The notes beneath the pieces are model-generated. The model searched no databases. It was given only the letters and a program-made list of their open reading frames with translations, and was not told the DNA's origin. The translations under genes and the position numbers were made by a program. Shown here piece after piece: positions 1 to 7,223 of a stretch of 7,223 bases of DNA. The stretch comes from Gammaproteobacteria bacterium (lineage in GTDB: Bacteria > Pseudomonadota > Gammaproteobacteria > Steroidobacterales > Steroidobacteraceae). The stretch's first letter is position 1, and every line of letters begins with the position of its first letter. The stretch is taken from contig JAOUGR010000101.1 of the NCBI GenBank assembly GCA_029857655.1, forward strand, positions 1 through 7,223, written 5' to 3'.

Positions 1-1437
1 ATATTTGAGGCGCTTGAAGCGGCGCTCGCGTCGGCCACGCGGCGCAAGCACGGCGAGGACATCGACGTGCGTGTCGAGATCGACCGCAAGACCGGCGAAT
101 ACAAGACATTCAGGCGCTGGAAGGTTTTCGCCGACGATTCCACTGAACTCGAATTCACTGAACGCGAATTGCGCATGGATGACGCGATCGACGTCGATCC
201 GGCTGCCGTGATCGACGGCTTCGTCGAGGTGCCGATGGAGTCGGTCGCCTTCGGCCGTATCGGTGCCCAGACAGCCAAGCAGGTCATCGTGCAGAAGGTC
301 CGCGAGGCCGAACGCGCCCAGGTCGTCGAGGAATACAAGGACCGCGTCGGGACGCTGGTTTCCGGCATCGTCAAGCGCGTCGACCGCCACGGGGTCTATG
401 TGGACCTCGGCGGCAATGCGGAAGGCTTCGTGCCGCGTGAGCACATGATTCCGCGCGAGATCGCCCGGCCGCAGGATCGCCTGAAGGCCCTGTTGCGTGA
501 GGTTCGCTCCGAGGCGCGCGGCCCGCAGCTTTTCCTGTCCCGTACCTCGCCCGATTTCCTGATCGAATTGTTCAAGCTCGAAGTACCCGAAGTCGGCCAG
601 GGCCTGATCCAGATCCTCGGTGCGGCCCGTGATCCCGGCGCGCGCGCGAAGATCGCAGTCAAGAGCCTTGACCCGCGCATTGATCCGGTTGGGGCCTGCG
701 TCGGCATGCGCGGCTCACGCGTGCAGGCCGTTTCGAACGAGATCGCGGGCGAACGCGTCGACATCATCCCGTGGGTCGAGAACCAGGCCCAGTTCGTCAT
801 CAATGCGATGCAGCCGGCCGAGGTGACTTCGATCGTGATGGATGAAGACACTCATTCGATGGATATAGCGGTGACCGAGGACCGCCTTTCGCAGGCAATC
901 GGCCGTGGCGGACAGAATGTGCGCCTGGCCAGCGAACTGACCGGTTGGCGGCTCAACGTGATGTCGGAGCAGCAGGCCACTGAGCGCAGCGACGAGGAAA
1001 CCGGCAAGTTGCGCGAGATATTCAAGACCCTTCTCGACGTGGACGAGGATGTCGCGAATGTCCTGGTCCAGGAGGGCTTCTCGACGATCGAGGAAGTCGC
1101 GTATGTGCCGGCCAGCGAGCTGCTCGCTGTCGAGGAATTCGACGAGGAGATGGTCGAAGAGCTGCGCAACCGCGCGCGCGACGTGCTGCTGACCCAGGCG
1201 ATCGCGAGCGAGGAAAAAGTCGACGAATCCGGACCTGCCGAAGACCTGCTGGCGATTGTTGGCATGGACAAGGAGCTGGCATACGAGCTGGCTGCGCGCG
1301 GCATCCGGACACGCGATGAACTCGCGGACCAGTCACTGGACGAGCTCGAAGCGGTGCCAGGCCTCGATCCGGAACGTGCCGGGCAGTTGATCATGGCAGC
1401 GCGTGCCCATTTGTTTGAAGCAGCAGGGCAGGCCTGA
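1..1437 (+). CDS. nusA: Transcription elongation/termination factor NusA (5' end missing)
   Basis: NusA binds RNA polymerase and nascent RNA in the cytoplasm and modulates pausing, termination and antitermination. The frame is open from base 1 ([16 protein letters not shown]), matching E. coli NusA from about residue 23, so roughly 22 residues lie upstream; the GTG at 67 is an internal Val codon, not the start. Domains by window codon: N-terminal RNA polymerase-binding domain to about 110 (including [20 protein letters not shown]), S1 domain about 113-150 ([21 protein letters not shown]), KH1 with VGMRG at 234-238, KH2 with IGRGGQ at 300-305. Two C-terminal acidic helix-hairpin repeats follow (from about [18 protein letters not shown] and [20 protein letters not shown]), the arrangement of gammaproteobacterial NusA. 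The 478 visible residues plus about 22 fit the usual length of about 495. It ends 23 bases before infB, suggesting one transcript. No frame damage is seen. Confidence 0.98.
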   Translation: MFEALEAALASATRRKHGEDIDVRVEIDRKTGEYKTFRRWKVFADDSTELEFTERELRMDDAIDVDPAAVIDGFVEVPMESVAFGRIGAQTAKQVIVQKVREAERAQVVEEYKDRVGTLVSGIVKRVDRHGVYVDLGGNAEGFVPREHMIPREIARPQDRLKALLREVRSEARGPQLFLSRTSPDFLIELFKLEVPEVGQGLIQILGAARDPGARAKIAVKSLDPRIDPVGACVGMRGSRVQAVSNEIAGERVDIIPWVENQAQFVINAMQPAEVTSIVMDEDTHSMDIAVTEDRLSQAIGRGGQNVRLASELTGWRLNVMSEQQATERSDEETGKLREIFKTLLDVDEDVANVLVQEGFSTIEEVAYVPASELLAVEEFDEEMVEELRNRARDVLLTQAIASEEKVDESGPAEDLLAIVGMDKELAYELAARGIRTRDELADQSLDELEAVPGLDPERAGQLIMAARAHLFEAAGQA

Positions 1438-1446
1438 GGCCGGGGC

Positions 1447-1451
1447 AGGGG
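1447..1451 (+). promoter_or_regulatory. Ribosome binding site of infB
   Basis: A purine-rich AGGGG, continuing as AAAGAAG, lies 9 bases before the ATG at 1461 and is the only Shine-Dalgarno-like element in the 23-base nusA-infB gap. It supports the ATG at 1461 as the infB start, as does the IF2_N module that begins immediately in the protein. Confidence 0.7.
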
Positions 1452-1460
1452 AAAGAAGTC

Positions 1461-3955
1461 ATGTCTGAAGTCACGGTAGAACAGTTCGCGGAAGTCCTGA
1501 AGGTCTCCGTCGACAAGCTGTTGGCACAGCTCGAGGAAGCTGGCATCCGCGTTGACGGCCCCAAGGGCCGCATCAGCGAGGACGCGAAGCACGAGTTGCT
1601 GACCCACCTGCGAAAGGCCCACGGCAAGGCCGAAGATGGCGGCGCACCGCGCAAGATCACGCTGCGCCGCAAGGCGCAGAGCGAAATCAGGGTTGCTGCG
1701 CCGATGGGCAAGGCGCGAACGGTCAGTGTCGAAGTGCGGCGCCAGCGCACTTACATCAAGCGCGACGTGCTGGAAGAGCAGGCGCGGGTTGCGCAGGAAG
1801 AGGTGGACCGCCAGCGCGAGACCGAGGATGCCGAGCGTCTGGCGCTCGAAGAGCGCGCGAAGCGCGACGTGGAGCAACGCGAGGCGCAGCGTCGCGAACG
1901 CGAGGAATCCGAGCGCCGCTCGGTCGAGGAGAATTCCCGGCGCGCTGCGGAAGAGCAAATCCGGCGCGAAACCGAGCAAAAGGCCCGCGAGCAGGCCGAG
2001 AAAGAGCGTCGCCAGCGCGAGGAGAAGTCCCGCAAGACGACTGAAGACGGTAAGGGACCCCGCTTCGGACGCCAGGAACTGCACATTTCCGGCGGACTGT
2101 CGGCTCGGCACAAGAAGGGACGCACGCGGTCCGAGTCGCGCCGCCGCGCGGTATCGACTGCCGACCGCAAGCACGGATTCGAACTGCCGACTCAGCCGAT
2201 GCAGCACGAAGTCAACATCGGCGAAACGATTACGGTCGCCGAGCTGGCTCAGCGGATGGCGGTCAAGGCGAATGAAGTCATCAAGACCATGCTCAATATG
2301 GGCGTTATTGCGACGATCAACCAGCCGATCGACCAGGACACGGCGGTGCTCGTCATCGAGGAAATGGGGCACGTTGCCAAGATCCTGAAGGCGGACCAGA
2401 TAGAGGAAGAGCTGCAGGCCGGCATGAAGAGTTCGGAAGAGCTTCTGCCGCGCCCGCCGGTCGTCACGATCATGGGTCACGTGGACCACGGCAAGACTTC
2501 ATTGCTTGACTACATCCGCCGCACCAAGGTTGCGGCGGGCGAGGCGGGCGGCATCACCCAGCACATCGGCGCCTACCACGTGGAGACGCCGCGCGGCGTC
2601 ATCACATTCCTCGATACGCCGGGCCACGCGGCATTCACCGCCATGCGCGCCCGTGGCGCGCAGGTCACGGACATCGTCGTGCTGGTCGTGGCGGCCGACG
2701 ACGGCGTGATGCCGCAGACGAAGGAAGCCATCCAGCACGCCAGGGCGGCTGGAGTGCCAATCGTCGTCGCGGTCAACAAGATCGACAAGCACGGCGCGGA
2801 TTTGGAAAAAGTCCGGGGCGAGTTGTCACAGGAAGCCGTGATCGCCGAGGACTGGGGCGGCGAGAATATCTTCGTCCCCGTATCTGCCAAGACCGGCGAC
2901 GGCATCGACAAGCTGCTGGAGTCGATCCTGTTGCAGGCGGAGGTGCTTGAACTGAAAGCCGTTCGCGATGCGCCGGCGGTCGGTGTCGTGCTGGAAGCAA
3001 GTGTCGAACGCGGCCGTGGTGCCGTGGCGACCGTGCTAGTCAAGCGCGGCACGCTGAAGGTTGGCGACTCTGTCGTGGCCGGCGAGCAATTCGGCCGGGT
3101 CCGCGCGCTTGCTGACGAACTCGGCCGTGAGACCCAGGAAGCCGGACCTTCCATACCGGTGCAGATGCTGGGGCTGTCGAGCCCGCCGAATGCCGGCGAT
3201 GAACTACTCGTCGTCGACAATGAGCGAAAGGCGCGCGAAGTCGCTCTGTATCGCCAGGGCAATTCCGCGACGTCCGCCTGGCCAAGCAGGCGGGCCAGAA
3301 GCCCGAGGATGTGTTCTCGCAGATGGGAGAAGAAGGCAAGGCCGGCACGGTCAACCTGCTGCTTAAGGCGGACGTGCAGGGCTCGGCGGAGGCGCTGCGC
3401 GAGGCGCTGGACAAGTTGTCGACCAGCGAAGTAGCCGTCAAAGTGATCTCGAGCGGCGTCGGCGGGTTGACGGAATCCGACATCATGCTTGCCGCTGCCT
3501 CCCGCGCCCAGATCGTGGCATTCAATGTGCGAGCGGATGCCGCGGCGCGGACTGCGATTCGCGACCAGAATGTGGAAGTCCGCTACTACAGCATCATTTA
3601 TGAGGCCATCGACGACATCCGCACTGCGCTGACCGGCATGCTCGCGCCAGAGGTGAAGGAGCAGATCCTCGGCCTGGCCGAGGTACGCGACGTGTTCCGT
3701 TCCAGCAAGTTCGGGACCGTCGCGGGCTGCCTGGTCGTGGACGGTTATGTGCGGCGCAATAACCCGATTCGCGTGCTGCGTGACAACGTCGTGATATTCG
3801 AAGGCGAGCTAGAATCGCTGAAGCGGTTCAAAGATGATGCCTCGGAGGTGCGGGCAGGCACGGAATGCGGCATCGGGGTCAAGGGCTACAACGACATCAA
3901 GGTCGGCGACCAGATCGAGTGCTTCGAGCGCATCGAGGTTGCGCGCCAGCTCTGA
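1461..3955 (+). CDS. infB: Translation initiation factor IF-2, reading frame broken at about 3260
   Basis: IF-2 is the GTPase that brings initiator fMet-tRNA to the 30S subunit and promotes 50S joining. In order: IF2_N module (about residues 1-52), IF2-associated segment, a long Glu/Arg-rich linker (about 100-195, probably coiled coil or single helix), a basic stretch, and a second IF2_N module (about 247-304). The G domain follows, with GHVDHGKT (339-346), [15 protein letters not shown] (385-389), NKID (439-442) and SAK (475-477), then beta-barrel domain II to about residue 600. There the frame breaks. Continuing in frame 1 gives 57 unrelated residues and a TAG at 3432-3434. The correct sequence ([20 protein letters not shown]) resumes at 3263 and runs through domain III and the C-terminal fMet-tRNA-binding domain ([20 protein letters not shown]) to TGA at 3953-3955. 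Adding one base restores about 831 residues, within the usual range (E. coli 890). As read, the product would lack domains III and IV. Because infB is essential, a sequencing or assembly error is likeliest. Confidence 0.96.
3255..3266 (+). other. Single-base deletion (frameshift) site in infB
   Basis: Upstream codons read LYRQG and end with GGC at 3258-3260. In frame 1 the next codon is AAT, giving NSATSAWPS, unlike IF-2. Skipping AA and reading TTC at 3263 gives FRDVRLAKQ, which aligns with E. coli YRQGKFREVKLARQ. One residue, Lys or Gln in relatives, is represented here by only two bases. Either AAA became AA or CAA lost its C beside the preceding C. No canonical slippery heptamer (X XXY YYZ) lies here, so programmed frameshifting is not supported. 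Confidence 0.93.
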
Positions 3956-3962
3956 GACCGTC

Positions 3963-4352
3963 ATGCCGCGCGAGTATCCAAGGGCGCGACGGGTCGAGGA
4001 ACAGCTGAAGCGGCTGCTCGCGGAGCAGATCCGCCGCGAGGTCAAGGACCCGCGGGTCGGCCTGATCACGATCACGGCGGTCGAAGTGTCACGCGACCTG
4101 ACCCATGCCAGGGTTTTCTTCACCCCGTTCGCCGGTATCGGCGACCCCGAGGCGGCGCTCGAGGCGCTGCGGCATGCCGCTGGCTTCCTGCGCCATCAGA
4201 TCCGCAAGCAGTTGCGGCTGCGTGTGGCGCCCGAACTGGCTTTTCAGGTCGATGAATCCATCGAACGTGCGGCGCGGCTTTCGGCGTTGATACACGAAGC
4301 TGTCGAGGATGATCGCCGGCAGTCGGTCGAACACGATCCGGATGCGGAGTGA
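3963..4352 (+). CDS. rbfA: Ribosome-binding factor A
   Basis: RbfA is a small KH-fold protein that binds the immature 30S subunit near the 5' end helix of 16S rRNA and helps its late maturation and cold adaptation. The 129-residue product is near the E. coli length (133). It opens with MPREYPRARRVEEQLKRLLA, followed by EVKDPRVGLITITAVEVSRD and THARVFFTPF. The helix-kink-helix segment characteristic of this KH variant is AAGFLRHQIRKQLRLRVAPE, and the end is ESIERAARLSALI plus an acidic tail. The ATG at 3963 was chosen because homology starts there; the frame is open further upstream, but only inside infB. It starts 7 bases after the infB stop with only a weak GAG-type ribosome binding site, suggesting translational coupling to infB. 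It overlaps truB by at least one base. Confidence 0.96.
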   Translation: MPREYPRARRVEEQLKRLLAEQIRREVKDPRVGLITITAVEVSRDLTHARVFFTPFAGIGDPEAALEALRHAAGFLRHQIRKQLRLRVAPELAFQVDESIERAARLSALIHEAVEDDRRQSVEHDPDAE

Positions 4353-5302
4353 TGGGCGTGCCGGTTGGCCGCCCCGCGCCTCGCTGGCGGGATATTGACG
4401 GCATCCTGCTCCTGGACAAGCCCGAAGGCCTGACTTCGAACGCCGCGCTGCAACGGCTTCGCTGGGTCTACCGCGCGCGCAAGGCCGGTCACACCGGTAG
4501 CCTCGATCCACTGGCGAGCGGCCTGTTGCCGGTCTGCTTTGGGCAGGCCACCAAGGTCTGCGGCCTGCTGCTGGATGCAAACAAGGTGTATCGCGTGACG
4601 ATCGTCCTCGGCGCACGCACTACGACAGGCGACCGCGAGGGCGCGGTCGCGGAGCAGCTGCCGGTGCCGGCGCTGGACGAGGAGACGATCCGGCGTGTTG
4701 CAGCAGGCTTCCTGGGCGAGTCCGAGCAGGTGCCGCCCATGTATTCGGCGTTGAAGCACCAGGGCCAGCGCCTGTACCAGCTGGCCCGCAAGGGCATCGA
4801 GGTCGAACGGCCGGCGCGACGCATCACCGTGCATCGCATGGAGCTGATGGGCAGCGAAGGTCATCATCTGCATTTCGAGATCGAGTGCAGCAAGGGCACT
4901 TATGTTCGTAGCCTGGCCGAGGACTTTGCGCGTGCCTGTGGTACCGCGGGGCACGTCGGCAGCCTGCGCCGCCTGAGCCTCGGACCATTCGAGCGACCGA
5001 AGATGCATGCGCTGGCAGACTTGGAGCAAACTGCTGCGCTTCCTGCCGAACTCGACGCCCTCTTGCTGCCGGTCGATGCTGCCTTGCCTGGCATGCCGGT
5101 CGTCACGCTCGGGCTCGCGGAACAGGCCTGCGTGCTGCAGGGACAAGCCGTGTTCGTGACGGGTCCCGGTTCGGCCCGGGTCCGGATGTATGGGGAAGCG
5201 GGCCAGTTTCTGGGCACCGGCCGGATGACCGCCGAAGGACGCCGATTGGCGCCGGAAAGGATCATGGTGGACATCGCTCCCGCAGCGGGCAATCAAGCTT
5301 GA
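4352..5302 (+). CDS. truB: tRNA pseudouridine(55) synthase TruB
   Basis: TruB converts uridine 55 in the T loop of tRNAs to pseudouridine. The 316-residue product matches the E. coli length (314). Conserved points visible: RDIDGILLLDKPEGLTSN near the N-terminus, HTGSLDPLASGLLP with the catalytic Asp at residue 52, the Tyr of NKVYRV at 80, PPMYSALKHQGQRLYQLARKG, and SKGTYVRSLAED with the active-site Arg at 186. A C-terminal PUA domain is shown by LQGQAVFVTGPGSARVRMYG and FLGTGRMTAEGRRLAPERI. The start is ambiguous: ATG 4352 (TGATG overlap with the rbfA stop), GTG 4349 (4-base overlap), or GTG 4358, which has GGAG at 4346-4349 at an 8-base distance and gives an N-terminus closest to E. coli. 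All three leave the enzyme core intact. Translation is probably coupled to rbfA. Confidence 0.96.
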   Translation: MGVPVGRPAPRWRDIDGILLLDKPEGLTSNAALQRLRWVYRARKAGHTGSLDPLASGLLPVCFGQATKVCGLLLDANKVYRVTIVLGARTTTGDREGAVAEQLPVPALDEETIRRVAAGFLGESEQVPPMYSALKHQGQRLYQLARKGIEVERPARRITVHRMELMGSEGHHLHFEIECSKGTYVRSLAEDFARACGTAGHVGSLRRLSLGPFERPKMHALADLEQTAALPAELDALLLPVDAALPGMPVVTLGLAEQACVLQGQAVFVTGPGSARVRMYGEAGQFLGTGRMTAEGRRLAPERIMVDIAPAAGNQA

Positions 5303-5327
5303 GACAGCCCCCCGCGGCGGGTACAAT
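5299..5327 (+). promoter_or_regulatory. Sigma-70 type promoter of rpsO(-pnp)
   Basis: The -35 box TTGAGA (5299-5304) and the -10 box TACAAT (5322-5327) are separated by exactly 17 bases; each matches the sigma-70 consensus at five of six positions or nearly so. The -35 box overlaps the truB stop codon TGA (5300-5302). Transcription would start near 5333-5335, leaving a leader of about 40 bases before rpsO. E. coli has an rpsO promoter in the same truB-rpsO gap, so position and sequence agree. No transcript data are available here. Confidence 0.75.
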
Positions 5328-5333
5328 GCGCGG

Positions 5334-5375
5334 CTCTAAAAGGGTTAAGTGCCTGAGTTAAAAGGTCGTATCTAG
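5334..5375 (+). promoter_or_regulatory. rpsO leader with ribosome binding site and possible S15 control element
   Basis: The leader has TAAAAGG twice, at 5337-5343 and 5359-5365. The second, 9 to 10 bases before the ATG, is the likely ribosome binding site. Between them, CCT (5352-5354) could pair with the AGG of either copy, so the ribosome binding site might be hidden or exposed. S15 represses its own translation through leader RNA structures in several bacterial groups (in E. coli a pseudoknot). Whether this leader does so is inference; the pairings seen are only 3-4 base pairs. Confidence 0.4.
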
Positions 5376-5645
5376 ATGCCATTCACGAGTGCACAGAAGG
5401 CGGAGGTCGTCGGCAAGTTCCGGCGCGCTCCGAAGGACACGGGGTCGCCTGAAGTGCAGATCGCTTTGCTGTCCCAACGAATCAACGGGCTGGCCGAACA
5501 TTTCACCACTCACAAGAGTGACCATGCCTCGCGGCGTGGCTTGCTGAAAATGGTGGCGCAGCGCCGTCGGCTGCTGGATTACCTCAAGGCGAATGCCCCT
5601 GATCGTTATTCCAAGGTCGTCAACGATCTTGGCCTGCGCCGCTGA
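5376..5645 (+). CDS. rpsO: 30S ribosomal protein S15
   Basis: S15 is a primary-binding protein of the 30S platform; it recognises the three-way junction of helices 20-22 in 16S rRNA and takes part in bridges to the 50S subunit. The 89-residue product has exactly the E. coli length. Diagnostic motifs are [16 protein letters not shown] (21-36), the His42 and His46 pair, [20 protein letters not shown] (47-66) with the rRNA-contacting Asp49 and Ser52, and LLDYLK (66-71). It ends LGLRR as in other S15 proteins. The start at 5376 is set by homology from the first residue ([15 protein letters not shown]) and by AAAAGG upstream. It lies 73 bases after truB behind its own promoter and 82 bases before pnp. 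Confidence 0.98.
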   Translation: MPFTSAQKAEVVGKFRRAPKDTGSPEVQIALLSQRINGLAEHFTTHKSDHASRRGLLKMVAQRRRLLDYLKANAPDRYSKVVNDLGLRR

Positions 5646-5650
5646 GGCGC
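5636..5650 (+). other. Small hairpin spanning the rpsO stop codon
   Basis: GCGCC (5636-5640) and GGCGC (5646-5650) form a perfect 5 base-pair stem around a GCTGA loop that contains the rpsO stop codon TGA. No T-run follows, so it is not a standard intrinsic terminator. Its role, if any, is unknown; short GC-rich inverted repeats also arise by chance in such DNA. Confidence 0.35.
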
Positions 5651-5698
5651 GTCAGCGATCCGTTGCCCGCCGCATTCGGCAGGCCTTCGGGAACTGAC
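5651..5698 (+). promoter_or_regulatory. Possible structured pnp leader (inverted repeats)
   Basis: GTCAG (5651-5655) and CTGAC (5694-5698) can close a domain enclosing two smaller hairpins. One is GCCG/CGGC (5669-5672 with 5677-5680, loop CATT). The other is a CC-TTCG-GG tetraloop hairpin (5684-5691). In E. coli the rpsO-pnp gap holds a hairpin cut by RNase III, after which PNPase represses its own synthesis. Position and pairing suggest an analogous element, but the stems are short and the function is inferred. No T-run for intrinsic termination is present. Confidence 0.35.
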
Positions 5699-5714
5699 AC
5701 CTTATTCAGAAACC

Positions 5715-5721
5715 AGGGGGA
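5715..5721 (+). promoter_or_regulatory. Ribosome binding site of pnp
   Basis: AGGGGGA lies 6 bases before the GTG at 5728 and is the strongest Shine-Dalgarno-like site in the window. It decides the pnp start, because the next in-frame ATG (codon 34, VVTMGDTVV) lies well inside the conserved RNase PH domain. Confidence 0.8.
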
Positions 5722-5727
5722 ATCCGC

Positions 5728-7223
5728 GTGAGCGTTTCCAAGCAGACTTTCAAGTATGGCGAGCACCAGGTCACGATCGAGACCGGCCGCCTGGCGCGTC
5801 AAGCCGACGGCGCCGCCGTTGTCACCATGGGCGATACCGTCGTGCTCGTCACGGCTGTCGGTCGCCGCGAAGCGGTCGAGGGCCGGGATTTCTTCCCGCT
5901 GACCGTCAATTACGTTGAGAAAACCTACGCCGCGGGCAAGATTCCCGGCGGATTCTTCAAGCGCGAAGGCCGTCCTTCCGAGAAGGAGGTACTGACCTCG
6001 CGGCTGATCGATCGACCGATCCGGCCTCTGTTCCCGGATGGCTTTTACAATGAGGTTCAGGTCGTCGCGACCGTGCTGTCGCTGGATCCGGAGATCGACT
6101 CGGACATTCCTGCGCTGCTCGGCGCCTCGACGGCACTCGCTCTCTGCGGCATACCGTTCTCGGGCCCCATCGCCGCTGCGCGGGTCGGCTACAAGAATGG
6201 CGCCTACCTGTTGAATCCGACCACGACCCAGGTCAAGACCGAATCGGACCTGGACCTGGTGGTTGCCGGCACCCAGGAAGCCGTGCTGATGGTCGAGTCG
6301 GAAGCCAATTGCCTCTCCGAGGAGGTCATGCTCGGCGCCGTGCTGTTCGGACACGAGCAGATGCAGACGGCCATCGCAGCAATCAACAAGCTGACCGCCG
6401 AAGCCGGCAAGCCGCGCTGGGACTGGAAAGCCCCGGAGCCGAATCTTGCACTGAAGCAGGCGGTCGCCGCACAGGCTGAAAAAGCCTTCGCAGAAGCCTA
6501 TGGCATCGTGGTCAAGCAGGCCCGCGTTGCACGCCTCGCGGAGATCCGCCAGTCGGCGCAGGCCGCGCTGTCGGGCGGCGAGAAGCCGCAGTTCACCCGC
6601 GACCAGGTCAGTTCAGAGCTGCATTCGCTGGAGTACCTGCTGGTCCGCGGCCTGATTCTGGATGGCAAGCCGCGCATCGATGGTCGCGACACGCGTACCG
6701 TCAGGCCGATCTCCATAGAGGTCGGTGCACTGCCTCGCACGCACGGTTCAGCCATATTCACTCGTGGCGAGACCCAGGCCCTGGTCACGACGACCCTCGG
6801 CACCGGCCGCGACGCGCAGATCGTCGATGCGCTGGCTGGCGAGCGCCGCGAGCCGTTCATGCTGCATTACAATTTCCCGCCGTTCTCGGTGGGCGAAACT
6901 GGATTCATGGGATCGCCCAAGCGCCGGGAAATCGGCCACGGCAACCTTGCCCGGCGCGGCATCAGCGCCGTGATGCCGGATCTCATGCAGTTCCCGTACG
7001 TCCTGCGCGTGGTGTCCGAAGTGCTCGAGTCCAATGGCTCCAGCTCAATGGCGACTGTCTGCGGCACCAGCCTCGCGCTGATGGATGCCGGCGTGCCGCT
7101 GAAGGGTGCTGTCGCCGGTGTTGCGATGGGCTTGGTGAAGGAGGGCGAGCGCTTTGCCGTGTTGACCGACATCCTCGGCGACGAGGACCACCTCGGCGAC
7201 ATGGACTTCAAGGTTGCCGGCAC
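5728..7223 (+). CDS. pnp: Polyribonucleotide nucleotidyltransferase (PNPase), 3' end missing
   Basis: PNPase is a trimeric 3'-5' phosphorolytic exoribonuclease that releases nucleoside diphosphates from RNA and is part of the RNA degradosome in many bacteria. Starting at GTG 5728, 498 codons are open to the window end with no break. The first RNase PH core holds the pore loop FFKR at 76-79 (FFRR in E. coli) followed by EGRPSEKEV. An alpha-helical linker domain spans about 230-310. The second, catalytic core begins near [13 protein letters not shown]. It shows the phosphate/RNA-contacting Arg pair at 399-400 ([10 protein letters not shown]), the Ser438-440 triplet in [13 protein letters not shown], and [12 protein letters not shown] with metal-binding Asp487 and Asp493 and Lys495, offset by one from E. 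coli 486/492/494. About 200 residues, including the KH and S1 RNA-binding domains, lie beyond the window. Probably transcribed with rpsO. Confidence 0.98.
   Translation, partial: MSVSKQTFKYGEHQVTIETGRLARQADGAAVVTMGDTVVLVTAVGRREAVEGRDFFPLTVNYVEKTYAAGKIPGGFFKREGRPSEKEVLTSRLIDRPIRPLFPDGFYNEVQVVATVLSLDPEIDSDIPALLGASTALALCGIPFSGPIAAARVGYKNGAYLLNPTTTQVKTESDLDLVVAGTQEAVLMVESEANCLSEEVMLGAVLFGHEQMQTAIAAINKLTAEAGKPRWDWKAPEPNLALKQAVAAQAEKAFAEAYGIVVKQARVARLAEIRQSAQAALSGGEKPQFTRDQVSSELHSLEYLLVRGLILDGKPRIDGRDTRTVRPISIEVGALPRTHGSAIFTRGETQALVTTTLGTGRDAQIVDALAGERREPFMLHYNFPPFSVGETGFMGSPKRREIGHGNLARRGISAVMPDLMQFPYVLRVVSEVLESNGSSSMATVCGTSLALMDAGVPLKGAVAGVAMGLVKEGERFAVLTDILGDEDHLGDMDFKVAG

Noticed and set aside
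67..69. GTG as a possible start of nusA
   Set aside because: The frame is open to base 1 and the residues before GTG ([20 protein letters not shown]) match NusA, so the gene simply begins outside the window.
852..2489. A 545-codon open frame on the - strand across the nusA end and the first half of infB
   Set aside because: The + strand here encodes clearly recognisable NusA and IF-2. The antisense translation is Leu/Arg/Ser-rich with no recognisable domain, and it follows from GC-rich codons and the repetitive Glu/Arg linker.
4244..5326. A 360-codon open frame on the - strand opposite truB
   Set aside because: It mirrors truB and the end of rbfA, has no recognisable domain, and crosses the rpsO promoter. 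It is a codon-bias shadow.
5636..5650. Intrinsic terminator after rpsO
   Set aside because: The hairpin has only five base pairs, contains the stop codon in its loop and is not followed by a run of T.
5686..5710. A separate pnp promoter in the rpsO-pnp gap
   Set aside because: TATTCA-like sequence is present, but there is no acceptable -35 box at 16-18 bases, so the match is too weak to call.
5620..6354. A 244-codon open frame on the - strand opposite the start of pnp
   Set aside because: pnp on the + strand is intact and fully conserved across this stretch; the antisense protein resembles nothing I recognise.
1..7223. An undescribed defence, mobile or biosynthetic system
   Set aside because: All coding space is filled by six well-known housekeeping genes in their conserved order. 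There are no long repeats, transposase-like frames, CRISPR-type repeats or unexplained gaps longer than about 82 bases.

Overview
The window is a GC-rich bacterial chromosome segment carrying six genes, all on the + strand, in the order nusA (5' end missing) - infB - rbfA - truB - rpsO - pnp (3' end missing). This is the transcription/translation/RNA-decay cluster known from Escherichia coli and most gammaproteobacteria. Protein features also point to a gammaproteobacterium: NusA has two C-terminal acidic repeats, IF-2 has the long form with two IF2_N modules, and TruB and S15 resemble the E. coli proteins in length and motifs. The genus cannot be named from the sequence alone.

Layout: 1-1437 is NusA, lacking about the first 22 residues. 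After 23 bases, infB runs from 1461 to 3955, but its reading frame is broken by one missing base at about 3260-3262. rbfA (3963-4352) follows after 7 bases and overlaps truB (4352-5302, start uncertain). A 73-base spacer then carries a good sigma-70 type promoter (TTGAGA, 17 bases, TACAAT) and the leader of rpsO (5376-5645). An 82-base spacer with several small inverted repeats leads to pnp, whose GTG start at 5728 has a strong ribosome binding site. pnp is open to the window end.

How the genes work together: NusA controls pausing and antitermination, IF-2 places initiator tRNA on the 30S subunit, RbfA matures 16S rRNA, TruB makes pseudouridine 55 in tRNA, S15 nucleates the 30S platform, and PNPase degrades RNA. 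The tight spacing from nusA to truB suggests co-transcription and translational coupling. The promoter before rpsO suggests that rpsO-pnp can also be transcribed separately, as in E. coli.

I found no mobile element, CRISPR array, tRNA, rRNA or undescribed system. This is a conserved housekeeping region. The observations most worth checking are the infB frameshift, most simply a sequencing or assembly error, and the two short non-coding leaders around rpsO.
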